Assembly (NCBI GenBank): GCA_026545225.1
Contig: CM048845.1
Span: 102,358,033-102,422,032 of the forward strand
DNA length: 64,000 bases
Source of the DNA: Cornus controversa
Lineage: Eukaryota > Streptophyta > Magnoliopsida > Cornales > Cornaceae
Reading direction: 5' to 3'
The position numbers and the translations under genes were made by a program. Under the pieces are notes generated by a model. It did not search any database. It had not been told where the DNA came from and worked only from the letters and a program-made list of their open reading frames with translations. This document shows positions 13,364 through 24,613 of this stretch, one piece after another (the first letter of the stretch is position 1; every line of letters starts with the position of its first letter).

Positions 13364-16224
13364 TGTAATACCCCGCTCCAACACATGGTATGATATTGTT
13401 CGCTTTGGGCCTAAGCCCGTACAATTTTGTTCTTGAGTTTTAGTCCAAAATGTCTCATATAATTTGAAGAGAACACACTACATATAAGCACATCCCCTTC
13501 TCCACACCCAAATGATATGGGATTGAGCAATCCTGACATGCCCCGGCAATCCACCCCGCTGGTGATTACAATCCACCCCCTATGAGGCCTGACGTCCTCG
13601 TCGATACACTTCCGGCTGGGTTCAGGCTCTGATACCAACTGTAATACCCCGCACCAACATATGATATTATCCGCTTTAGGCCTAAGCCCGCACGGTTTTG
13701 CTCTTGGATTTTATCCCAAAAGGCCTTGTACCATTTGAAGAGAACACAGTACTACATATAAGCACATCCCCTTCTCCACACCCAGACGATGTGGGATTGA
13801 GCAATCCTGACATGCCCCGTCAACAATCCTGATGATCGGCGTTGAATGTTACGCATTCTAGCCTCTCAATGTACATATTTTATTCTCTTAGTGATAATTT
13901 ATATGTGATTTTACTCTATTTTTGTATTTTTTATCTTTTTCAGGGTCTTAATGATTATTTCAGATAAAACTATAATTTTGGGCTTTTAAAGATGATACAA
14001 GAAGGTTATATGAAGCCTACATCTAATGGGTCCATTCAACTCTATATTTTAACTCAAATCAGCCCAAGGAAGAGCTTCAAGAGAATTATAACTGCTTAAA
14101 GAGGTTACAGGCCTGAAGCCCAATTCTGCACTTAATCCAGTTTTAATCCCGTTTTGGAAAGTGGATTGAAAATCTTATTTTCGAGCATCAATTCGACTTA
14201 ATTCTCGCACAAATTGAACGAAATTCGATTCTGGACACTTTTGTATTTCATGTAAATTTCATGAATCGAACTTTTACTGGGTCAAAACTTGGGCCGAACG
14301 TCAGCAGAAAAATTTACTTGTTTAGGGCTGCGAGAAAACCCTAATTATCTCCTAATTGGATTAGAAATTTATCTCCTAATTAGATTAGGACTTTATGTAT
14401 TCTCTTGGAGTATAAAGTGGCAAATTAGAAGTTATTTTAGAGGAGAAAAATAAGTGGAGGCCAGGGTAGAGAAGACAGAGACAATCCGGGTTTTATCTAT
14501 TTTATTTCATTATGTCTTTTATTATTTTATTATCTTCTTCTTCTACCATGTGTAACTAAACTCCTCAACTAGGATTGAGGAGGAAACCTCCATTAATGAA
14601 GTGAAATTCTTTTGTTAATTAATTGATTCCCATGTGTATGATTTAAATTCTTATGATTTTCGCTTCTTGTGATTAATTATTTTATATTTCTTTCACCATC
14701 TATATCATGTATATGTGGTAGTTAGAAAGTATTATAATTAATCTAAGCTTGGGTTTGTATTTCTTAAAAGTGATAATCTTTCATCTTATGTTTTTCATTA
14801 AATTGGAACATAAGATGCTTAGAATTTTACACTAGTGAAGCGAAGGAAAATCTACCTTTTTGATATATTTTTCATAGTGCTTTATTGTTAAATCTTGAGT
14901 GAGCAATAGATTGATTTTTTGATTGCTACTCTAAATTTGAGAATTAATAAATGAATATTAGAAGCTTCATGGGTTTAATGGTGGTGGAATTCGACACCTT
15001 AGTTATTTTCTCTATTTGATTTCAATTGTGTTCCTTTATTTGCATATTAGTTTAATTTCTTAAATCAACCAACTTTTGTTTAAATTAGATTAGTTTTAAA
15101 TTAATTTGAATTTGTGTTAGTTTTTTTTCTCAAAGCATTCCCTTGGGTTCGACCTCGTTCTTGCCGATCTATACTTTAATATATTCGTACACTTGCGAGT
15201 TATTTTACACTTTTAAAACAACATCACCTGACATGCCCCTGCAATCCACCCCGCGAGTGATTACAATCTTGTAACACCCGGCTCTAACACATGGTATGAT
15301 ATTATCCACTTTGGGCCTAAGCCCACACGGTTTTGCTCTTGGATTTTACCCCAAAAGGCCTCATACCATTTGAAAAAAATACACTACATATAAGCACATC
15401 CCCTTCTCTACACCCAGGTGATGTGGGATTGAGCAATCCTGACATTCCCCGGCAGCAATCCTGACATGCCCCAGTAATCCACCCTGTAGGTGATTACAAT
15501 CTTGTAACACCCCGCTCTAACACATGGTATGATAGTGTCTGCTTTGGGCCTGAGCCGACACGATTTTGCTCTTGGGTTTTACCCCAAAAGGCCTCATACC
15601 ATTTGGAGAGAACACACTACATATAAGCACATCCCCTTCTCTACACCCAGGCAATGTGGGATTGAGCAATCTTAATATGCCCCGACAGCAATCCTGACAT
15701 GCCCCGATAATCCACCCCGCAGGTGATTACAATCCACCCCCTATGAGGCCCGACGTCCTCGTCGGCACACTTCCGGCTGGGTTCAGCCTCTTATACCAAC
15801 TGTAACACCCCGCTCTAACACATGGTATGATATTGTCCACTTTGGGCCTGAGCCCGCACAGTTTTGCTATTGGGTTTTACCCCAAAATGCCTCTTACCAT
15901 TTGGAGATAACACACTACATATAAGCACATCCCCTTCTCCACACCCAGGTAATGTGGGATTGAGCAATCCTAACATGTCCCGGCAGTAATCCTGACATGC
16001 CCTAGCAATCTACCTCGTGGGTGATTACAATGGGTGGATTGCCGGGGTATGTCAGGATTGCTCAATCCCACATCGCCTAGGTGTGGAGAAGGGGATGTGC
16101 TTATATATAGTGCGTTCTCTTCAAATAGTATGAGGTATTTTGGGGTAAAATTCAAAAGCAAAATTGTGTTGGCTTAAGCCCAAAGCGGACAATATCATAC
16201 CATGTGTTGGAGCGGGATATTACA
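13364..16224. mobile_element. Compound TRIM-type LTR element array with inverted outer LTRs
   Basis: Six LTRs of about 175 bp lie here. Five are in minus orientation (13364-13538, 13640-13812, 15270-15444, 15503-15677, 15801-15975) and one in plus (16050-16224). In sense orientation each LTR starts TGTCAGGATTGCTCAATCCC and ends GGGGTGTTACA or a close variant. The primer-binding site GGCTCTGATACCA is clear at 13625-13637 and decayed near 15787-15799. Internal segments are at most about 120 bp and noncoding, as expected for TRIMs. The whole array is flanked by ACAAA at 13359-13363 and 16225-16229, so it appears to have inserted as one unit with both outer LTRs presenting the same (U5) end. A solo LTR of another family sits inside at 13833-15226. 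The array is noncoding and old. Confidence 0.85.
13833..15226. mobile_element. Solo LTR (1.39 kb) inserted in the TRIM array
   Basis: It starts TGATCGGCG and ends ACATCA, with a perfect 5-bp TSD CCTGA at 13828-13832 and 15227-15231 that duplicates TRIM sequence. Near its right end is a CCCTTGGGTTCGACC motif and a CACTTGCGAG motif, which resemble the LTR ends of several large plant Ty3/Gypsy groups. No internal region is present, so it is a recombination remnant. Confidence 0.85.
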
Positions 16225-16238
16225 ACAAATGTACCAAA

Positions 16239-16361
16239 TGGGCCATTAACTCAATGGTATAACTTCTCCTTCCTTGAGTTCAAAGAGGAGATGAGTGGCT
16301 CGAGTCCTTCGTGGACAATTTGTAAAATATGTGTGAATACTTACCTAACAAAAAAAAAAAG
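16239..16361 (+). mobile_element. SINE-like fragment (tRNA-derived head)
   Basis: An A-box-like TAACTCAATGGTA (16247-16259) and a B-box-like GGCTCGAGTCC (16297-16307) are followed by unique sequence and an A-run ending at about 16361. This is the layout of plant tRNA-derived SINEs. No clear TSD was seen, and a decayed tRNA-like fragment is the alternative. Confidence 0.5.
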
Positions 16362-16937
16362 TATCTTCCTTATATAAATGAAACTAGTTATATGACCATT
16401 TATATTTAACCAAAAGATCTCTTAAATTAATATTGATTGTATCAATCGTCGTCAGGGATGGATCAAAAAAGATTCAATTGCACAACATGAAAGAATTCTT
16501 GTCCTTCCTTCATTATTTTTGTTTTTTTTTTGTTTAAGATATATATATATATAGGACAAATTACACTGACCTCCCCTCTTATTTGCCAAATTACACCGAT
16601 CTGCCTTGAGACTTGCGTCTTTGTAATACCATGTTTCCTTTTTTTAACAGTCGTTAATGGTAAACGTAGTCAACGTATACAGATGATGATGTAAGCATTT
16701 TTTTGTTTAAAATTTTAAAAGTGCCATTTTATTACCTTTGTTGACAAATGTAACCTCCACTTATTCAAATGGAATTACACAAATATCCTCCAATCGTAAA
16801 ATATTATTACCTTTGTTATTGGAATGTTAAAAGCCCCAAACTCTACAAATTGGGTTTACAAACCTCTCTCTCCTTCTTATCTCTCTCTATCTCTCACTAT
16901 TTACAAATATTTTTGATCTGCAAATTTGGGTCTTCTT

Positions 16938-16977
16938 ACACACACACACACACATATCTGTGTGTGTGTGTGTGTAT
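16938..16977. repeat. (CA)n followed by (TG)n, self-complementary
   Basis: An ACACAC run, then TATC, then a TGTGTG run; the two halves can pair as a hairpin of about 17 bp. Confidence 0.85.
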
Positions 16978-17561
16978 CCCTCTAATTACAAGTTTTTCCA
17001 ATTTGCAAAAGCCTTAATAGTATCTTTATGCCACATCAATATCTTTATTTTATACAATCATATCTATTGGTCTTGAATTCTATGTACAAGTATGAAAACC
17101 AATAAAATTACATGTGTACAATCTTAAGTCCACATCATTGATTACTCTTAACACAAAGTTACTGATCATTTGGTAAGTTGGTAACATGTGCACAAGGAAA
17201 TATGAGGTGCATTACATAGACCCGAAACAAGATATAGATAGAGCCAACACTAGCACAAAGTTGGACTTGTGGAAAATGATTGTAAATTAGTCCAAGATAG
17301 TTTGATTGGACTTAAGCCAAGAGACACTAAGAACACCAAATTGACTTAACCCAGTAGACAGTATGAACACTTTTTTTAGTAGGTAACAATAGCACCCAAA
17401 TCTTGAACCCTAATCAATATCTTTTTTCAACATACATATACTAGTAAAAACTTATATTGTTTCAGGATATAAAGTGATCCAAGTAAAAGCAATATTGTCA
17501 AAAGATATTAACATCTCAAGGGAACAGTGAATTAACATAAAGTTTGTTTAAAAAAAGTTGT

Positions 17562-17720
17562 ACTTGTCCCAACAAAAAATTGCATGTCATCGAAAAATAT
17601 TCACTGCATGCAAATAACTTGTCCCAACAAAAAATTGCATGCTGTCAAAAAATATTCACTGCATGCAAATAACTTGTCATAACAAAAAATTACATGCTAT
17701 CAAAAAAACATTCACTGTAA
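17562..17720 (+). repeat. 55-bp tandem repeat, nearly three units
   Basis: Units start at 17562, 17617 and 17672, each beginning ACTTGTC and containing AACAAAAAATT and CATTCACTG-like blocks. The third unit is shorter and more diverged. Confidence 0.8.
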
Positions 17721-18876
17721 ATATTCAGATCTTCCACCCTAGAACTGCCCTTCCTCCAAGAAAGACTTCACAAAATGTGTCCCTTCCAGTAACTCCACTT
17801 CCACTTGTTTGGCCTCTCACCAACTATTGTGTGTTGCTTGATTAACCTCTCCCCAACTGTTGTGTGTGGTTAGATTAACCTCTCATTAAAGGCACTGCAT
17901 GACTTTTCCCTCTAAGCATTGAGTCTGCATTGCTCACAAGTGTTTGTGACTAAGTCACAAATAAATTATCTCTTAGGTTAGGCTGCACAAAAAAATTAAA
18001 ACAGAAGCTATACACAAACTCATTTACAAATGACAAATTTCTTACTTGTTGTGTGACCTAACCAAAATCTTGGCTACTAGAGGCAAATGTAGAATATTGG
18101 TTGCCTCTTCCCCTAACTGTTGAATGTTGGGTGACTCTTCCCCTAACTGCTGAATGTTGGGTGCTTCTTCCCCAACTTGTTCCTATATGTGAACAAAAAA
18201 TTGGTGGAAGTACTCAATTCAGTTTACTTTAGATTTTCGTGTAATGTCTCCATTGAAGTCTCTCATTTCTATGCCTACCAGAAACTTTGTGGGTTGCATA
18301 TTCTGTTATAGGAAGAAAAGTAACAGTAAAGAATATAGTAAAGTGAATTTTTTAAAAATAGCATAATTGGGCCCCGATCAGGTAAAGTGAATTTTCACGC
18401 ACTGCTGTTTTTGTTTTCCTTTCTTTTATTTGGCCAAAGGTTGTGGAATATGGTGCACCTACCAATGTGCCTTTTAAAGCATGAGTTTCAAAGAGTATAT
18501 TTAGTCAGAAACCCTAAATAAAACCTTCAATACAAACCCTCGTTACAATGATTTAGACTACCAATCTTCAAGTATCAAATTCTAACAGATACAAAATACA
18601 ACCCTAATTAATAGAGAGATGGAGAAAATAACGTAAATGGTAAGTGAAAAGTTTATTTGATAATGGTGATTTGACATAAGGGTATTTTGGTTTTTTAAAA
18701 AAATCATGTTTATTATAATAAAATAATATATATATATATATAAAATAAGGTAGCAACGTAATTGCACAATAATTGTTAAAAGAATCCGTCATGTAACTTT
18801 AAAAAAAAATAAGTGTAATTTAATAAATAAGAGGGGGAGATAAGTAATCTTACGAGAAATGAGTGTAATTTGCGCC

Positions 18877-19211
18877 TGTATATATGTATATTATTTTTTG
18901 TGTTTTGGGCAAGGATATTTTTGTTACCTTTGGCAATGGGAACATATATGTATAGTAAAGAAAGACAAAGGCAGAAAGCTGACAACCGTACACACACAAC
19001 CCAATCCTCTTCTGCAGCAGCAGGAGGTGGAGCAGCAGCTAGATAGATCATGGAAGACGACAAATCTATTTAGGTAACTACCTTTTTAAAGCCAGAGGAA
19101 CAGACAGCTCTAGAAAGAAAGAAAGAAACCTCTCCTTCCTCCCTGTCATCCCATCGCATGTGAGTGCTATTACTCATTTACTCGCTCTTCACGCACTCGA
19201 CCATCTAGCTA

Positions 19212-19257
<46 letters not shown>

Positions 19258-20812
19258 TAATATTAATAGTACAGCTTGTTGATGACCTTAGATATACTAT
19301 TGTGCCTGTGCATGTAAGAAGTAGAACAGTGATGATGTATTCAATGCTGTAGTGGAATATTTTATCTTTTCCTGAATTTGTCGCTTTTTGTTAGTGGGCT
19401 TCTTAATTTTAAAATTTTAAAAGTACCGTCAAGTTGCTACTTATATAGCTAGTGTCTCAAGAATCCTTCCAACTATTTTTCAATACTTCTCTCTCTCTCT
19501 CTCTCTCTCTCTCAATCGTGTTCTCAAATTTTCTTTGGGAGGAAAAGTTTAATTTGCAGGAAAATCACTTGAATTCAAGACGTGAAAAGGAAAAGAAAAG
19601 AACAGTTGCACAACTTTTTTCATGTAATCAATCTTAAATAATCCCTATCTTAGTATGTATATTTTTGTTTACTTTAATTAATTGGTTAGCTAGTCTCTGA
19701 TCATATTGAATCCTTCCAACTGTTTTCTCATTAGAATGTGTAAACACTATATAATTAGATCGAGTGTTCTCTTTGCTCTCTCTCTCTCTCTCTCTCTCAA
19801 ACACACACGCACTCGTACACATTGTTGCATGGTTTAGTATTTATGATATAGTGAAAGTGATGAATATTATAAGAAAGGTTCATATATACATGATTATAGG
19901 TGGCCGGGCTTCTGTGTTTGTATTGTGTGTTGATATATCTCTCTCTCTTTCTCTCTCTCTCTTTCTATATATATATTTAGATTAATGAGTTAATTGGGTT
20001 GAATGAGTGCCATTCCATTGCATGATAAAAAGAAATTTTTATGTCTTATTTTCAGGACGTTTGAATTATCTAATTAATAGAGCAAAAGGCAACCAAGGGC
20101 CAATCAGATTGCACAAGTGATTGCAACTATGCAAGGTACGTCCATAGCTAATATGGGTTGTATAGCTTAGAATTTGTATAGTCTTCCTTGGTTTGTTTTC
20201 TTAGTTTGTGTATCATAGCCTGTTTGGTGCCAAGGAAGGGAGGGAGAAAGTTGAAAGTTGTTTCTTATGTTTGGTAGATGAGAAAAAGGGAAGGAAAATG
20301 GAAGGGGGAGAGAAAACCCCCCTTCCTTCCTAGATCCTCGCGTCTTTTCAGGGGTCACTATTTATCTTTCTTCCAAAACTGAGAGAGAAGGAAGCTTATT
20401 TCCTTCTATTTTTTTATTTATTTAACATTTTCCCCTTTATTTTATTTTTTATTTTTTTTATAACTTATGAAAAAGTGAGTCTAGAGTACTATGGGGCCGC
20501 AACTTGCAAGTAGCTAACAGTAGTTTTTCATTATGAAATAGAATAACTGTCAAATCACACAATATCATTTCCATCTCTTCCTCTTGATTTTCTTTCTATG
20601 TTACCAAAAGATCAAATAACATGAAGAAAAGCCTCACCTTTTTGTGGAATATCTCTTCTATGAAAGTTCATTTCCTTCCAATTTTTTTCCTATGTATATT
20701 TTTTCCATTTAAGTGAGAGGAGAAAAGTTTTATGCATTTAAATAAGCCGGTCTTTCTTTCTTCAACTTTGGGACTATCAGTCTACCAAATCTTTTAGGAG
20801 GAATAAAAGGAT
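18877..20812. other. Leader-like stretch with candidate noncoding exons
   Basis: No protein-coding frame is supportable. On the plus strand there is a GCAGCAGCAGGAGG stretch at about 19011, a good donor context GCATGTGAGT near 19157-19166, long (TC)n(TA)n tracts (19213-19257, 19488-19513, 19777-19799), an acceptor-like TTATTTTCAG ending about 20056, and a donor AAGGTACGT near 20134-20142. This resembles a spliced plant leader or a noncoding transcript, but nothing ties it to a protein. The segment 20215-20460 is rich in GGAAGG/TTCC runs. Confidence 0.3.
19213..19257. repeat. (TC)n(TA)n compound microsatellite
   Basis: About 11 TC units pass directly into about 11 TA units. Confidence 0.9.
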
Positions 20813-21208
20813 CTTGTCTATGAAGTACATTTATGAAGTTAGGTAATTTATACTGTACCTGCCCTAACTGCAGTCAGTATGATGTACAATCCTACAAACA
20901 TGGAGTGGGCCCACCAGGTATATATATAGGTCTACCGTAAAATATGTTTATACGAAATAAAATGGGTGTAATTTTTCATTTTTTACCTCTAAATGAAAAT
21001 TAGTGCAGCTCTTGTCTATGAAGTACATTTATGAAGTTAGGCAATTTATACTGTACCTGCCCTAACTGCAGTCAGTATGATGTACAATCCTCCAAACATG
21101 GAGTGGGCCCACCATGTATATATATAGGTCTGCCGTAAAATATGTTTATATGAAATAAAATGGGCGTAACTTTTTATTTTTTCCCTCTAAATGAAAATTA
21201 GTGCAGCT
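20813..21208 (+). repeat. 198-bp direct tandem duplication
   Basis: Units 20813-21010 and 21011-21208 start CTTGTCTATGAAGTACATTT and end AATTAGTGCAG. They differ at only a handful of positions by eye. The end of the second unit forms the outer part of the adjoining long hairpin. Confidence 0.88.
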
Positions 21209-21514
21209 TCAAGGAGTCTTCGTACTCATCCTAGAAAAGGTCCACTGGATTTTAACTTTGAAGAGATGGGGAGGAAATATCACATATGTGAGGCATTTGA
21301 ATGACCCTGGTTTTCTCATTCTAAGTTTTTGAAGTAAAAGATCTACAAAACTACAGAATGAGAAAACCAGGGTCATTCAAATGCCTCACATATGTGATAT
21401 TTCCTCCCCATCTCTTCAAAGTTAAAACCCTGTGGACCTTTTCTTGGATGAGTACGAAGACTCCTTGAAGCTGCACTAATTTTCATTTAGAGGGAAAAAA
21501 TGAAAAGTTACGTC
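21162..21514. repeat. Long near-perfect inverted repeat (hairpin)
   Basis: Arms of about 160 bp (21162-21322 and 21355-21514) surround a loop of about 32 nt. Only scattered mismatches are visible, for example around CCTAGAAAAGG against CCTTTTCTTGG. Such a structure, if transcribed, would be a Dicer-like substrate (young MIRNA or siRNA hairpin); a foldback MITE or a simple inverted duplication is the alternative. I did not recognise a conserved miRNA sequence in it. Confidence 0.8.
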
Positions 21515-21588
21515 CATATATATATATATATATATATATTGAGTAATGGGTAGAACTCAAGAAAATACCAGTTGGCTCCAGGCTACAC

Positions 21589-21902
21589 TAACGGAGCAGA
21601 AGTTATGAACGTTCGCGTACGAACAAGATAAACAACTTTGAATTCACAAAGTTAAAAAAAATTGTTGAACAATTGGTATATTATTGACAAATTAATTGAT
21701 TGATTTATGCCCTATGGCATTACATATATTTATAATAGATAAATCATAATCCTAACAATACTAAAAAACCTAAAAATAAAAGGAAACTTGTAGAAATCAT
21801 AATCCTAACGGAAAAAGAAAATCTATTTCTAAAAGAAAACTAAAATAAAAGAAAATTAGTAGATATATATAATATGAAACCTACTAAAACTGTCCTACAT
21901 CA
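21589..21902 (-). repeat. 3' LTR of the Gypsy element (left copy)
   Basis: 314 bp, ends CTGTCCTACATCA; matches the right copy at 23928-24295. Confidence 0.88.
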
Positions 21903-23927
21903 GTCCTCTCCACTTCAAAAAAACTTATCCTCGAGTTTAGTTGTGAAGAATGCGATTTATCATATATGAGAATAAATAAAATTTTATACCACACAAGACC
22001 TCATCTCAAAGCTTCATAAACATCATTATTTCTCTTCATGCGAATTGGCCAAATTTTAGTATCAGTAATTGAAAATACTACTATGTCATGCCTGTTCTTT
22101 TAATAAGTAATGAAATGGACATTGGCTAGGTAAGCAACTAGGATGAAAGATAGAACTATGGTGGGACCCACAAGCTTGAAACAGCTGCTCACCATGTTTT
22201 TGCTTTTGCTTTTAAATTTTGATGCAGCAAAACTATGTTCCTTAATAGATCTCAAGCACTTGATGAGTTTCACTGGGATAGTTACGGTCGTTTCAGAAAG
22301 AATATTCGTGTCATCCTTGGTAGAATTAGGCCACATCCAGACGAAACGCTTGATGGTGCACCTTATCACATGTCAGTAATGGAAGATCATCCAAATCTAT
22401 AACTATCGAATAGCGTTATTGGCCCACAGTATGTCCTGGAGTGGCCACCACAACATCCGACATTGTAACTAAAGCTACTGCTTGCATCTTTGTTGAGAGC
22501 TCATCATGTTCCCACCTATGCTCATCATTCTCTTCTGGGCTATGCTCCTTTTCATCATAATATTCCATGTCTATTTTTCTCACACCATCAACTAGGTCTT
22601 CAAAGTGGGTCTTTGAAGATATATTATAAGAAGTCTCACCTGCTATGATTAAAGAATCAACATCTTCATCATATGAGAGAAGACTATCTTCAGCATCCTC
22701 CTCTTAATCCTCCATGCCCTCAGGCTCTACCAAATTTACTTTGCCTTTATTAGGACACTGATTGAATTGATGCCCTGGCTGCCCACACCGATAACACTTC
22801 TCTGGACCTAGCCAAGTGTAAGGATTATTTTTGGGTGCCTCCCGATTTCTTGCAGAAACTGCACCTGTGTTCTTCGACTGTGTACCAAAACTATTTGATT
22901 CACGTGCTGTTGGAGTAGAAGTCTACGTGTTCGTGACCAGTTTTCCCTTATTCATCACAGCGCATGATGAATCAAAGAAACTTTTGGAACCAGCCTGTGA
23001 TCTCGACCTTTCCAACTGCGTTTTTGCCCTTAATGCTACATAAAGGGCCTCAATTGCGGTGTAAATCAGTTGTATCAAAACCCTATCTTGGATGGTTAGC
23101 CGTAATCCGTTCAAGTACTGAACAACCTGCTGTATCTCAGTTTCCATCAAATCATTACGCGAGGACAACCGATTAAATTCCTCAGTATAAGCCTAAATTA
23201 TTCTACTTCTTTACTTGCAATCCTGATACTGCTAAAATAGGGTCTACTTATAATCTGGTGGCAGAAACCTAGTTCTCAGCAAACATTTCATCTTTTGCTA
23301 AGAGCGAACTGGTGCCTTCCTTTGTCGTGCACGGGAAGCCTGCAACTGTTCCCACTATGCAGAAGCTCCTCCCTTTCGTTTGTACGCTCCCAGTTTCACT
23401 TTCTCCTTTTCTTGGATATCCATGTAATCAAATAATCACTCAACTTCTGCTACCCAATCAAAGAAATCTTTGATATGAAGGTGACCATCAAAACTGGGAA
23501 GGTCCATCTTCATACGAAAATCCCTAGAATCACGGTCTCCACAATCTTGATATCTTCCTGCACATCTGCGTCCCCCAAACACCTTTTCAGCGTAGTCATC
23601 ATCACTGAAGTCTTCCTCGTAGGCTGGTTGCCTATGCGGTGGGATGGGGTTGCGATCGCGAACAGGACGAACACAATCTACGTCGTCATTACGGAACCTG
23701 TTGTTATCGCAGTTTTGATCAAGACCCAACGTAAGCCTAACAAGGGAAGCTTGTATATCTTGCATCATGTGTTGGGTATCCTGCAACGCTTGTTGGGTTT
23801 CACATTGAAAGTCTTGAAATTCGGCCCTTAAAAGAGCCACTCCCTGTCAATCTTTGTCGTCAGTGAGGTTGCCACCATTATGACCATCTACTATCAATTC
23901 AGGAAAAGGCAAGGCTCTGATACCAAC

Positions 23928-24229
23928 TGACAAAACGGAAGTTATGAACGTTCGCGCATGAATAAGATAAACAACTTTGAATGCACAAAGTTAAAGAAAA
24001 TTATAAAACAATTGGTATATTATTGATAAATTAATTGATTGATTTATGCCCTATGGTATTTCATATATTTATAATAGAGAAATCATAATCCTAATAGCAC
24101 TAGGAAACCTAAAAACAAAAAGAAACATGTAGAAATCCTAATCCTAATAGGAAAAGGAAATCTATTTCCAAAAGAAACTAAAATAAAAGAAAATTAGTAC
24201 CCAAAATTAAATTTTCTTTAAAAAAACTA

Positions 24230-24268
<39 letters not shown>

Positions 24269-24295
24269 GAAACCTACTAAAACTGTCCTGCATCA
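23928..24295 (-). repeat. 5' LTR of the Gypsy element (right copy)
   Basis: 368 bp, longer than its partner because of an expanded TA tract (24235-24264) and nearby extra sequence; ends CTGTCCTGCATCA. Confidence 0.88.
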
Positions 24296-24300
24296 TACAC

Positions 24301-24608
24301 AGCCTTTAATGGTATCCAATTCAACTGACTTGAACAATCTAAATTCTTGAATTTGATCTATTTTTTCACAATAGGTTAGGATTATGTTAATAAAATTTGT
24401 AGGTAGAACCTATATCACACCGAACGAATCAAAACTAAGACCGAGAAAATGACAAAATCTAAAACTTGGTCAAAGCAATAGGTCTCTTGAGTGCTTTGTA
24501 CACTTACTTTTATGCTATTATATATATAACATGTGCATGTATAAAACACTTTCAATAATTGTACTGTGCTAAAAGGAGTTATTTGGTGAAATAAAAAAAG
24601 TGAATCTC
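24301..24608. other. Intergenic, nothing recognised
   Basis: About 310 bp of AT-rich sequence between the Gypsy element and the next solo LTR. Confidence 0.4.
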
Positions 24609-24613
24609 GTAAG

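Larger units (their letters stand above)
16554..18876. mobile_element. Non-autonomous TIR DNA transposon
   Basis: Left end GGACAAATTACACT and right end AGTGTAATTTGCGCC are inverted repeats. Homology continues inward with CCCCTCTTATTT and AAATTACAC motifs on both arms. The flanks are TA-rich, so a 9-bp TSD (TATATATAT-like against TGTATATAT) is only suggestive. The 2.3-kb interior has no supportable transposase. It carries a 55-bp tandem repeat (17562-17720), a (CA)n/(TG)n palindrome (16938-16977) and an approximately 30-bp repeat near 18080-18180. Confidence 0.6.
21589..24295 (-). mobile_element. Internally reduced Ty3/Gypsy LTR retrotransposon
   Basis: LTRs lie at 21589-21902 and 23928-24295, with a perfect 5-bp TSD TACAC at 21584-21588 and 24296-24300. 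A primer-binding site GGCTCTGATACCA (23913-23925) abuts the right LTR, so the element reads on the minus strand. A purine-rich tract (complement of GTCCTCTCCACTTC, 21903-21916) abuts the left LTR. Gag-like sequence occupies about 22.7-23.9 kb, including a block ending LPSFDGHLHIKDFFDWVAEV and a CCHC zinc knuckle, CYRCGQPGHQFNQC, near 22750-22795. The 2.0-kb interior is too short for a full pol region. The LTRs look about 90% identical, so the copy is moderately old. It is broken at several places. Confidence 0.88.

Noticed and set aside
13411-13638. 75-codon open frame on the minus strand in the TRIM array
   Set aside because: It covers TRIM LTR and internal sequence including the primer site; the same sequence in the neighbouring units does not keep the frame, so it is a repeat artefact.
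20215-20800. MITE with CCTGTTTGGTGCC end
   Set aside because: The left end resembles a Harbinger-type MITE terminus, but no convincing inverted right end or TSD was found.
21467-21487. miR167-like start TGAAGCTGC in the hairpin arm
   Set aside because: Only the first nine bases match; the rest of the mature miR167 sequence does not, so it is not a MIR167 gene.
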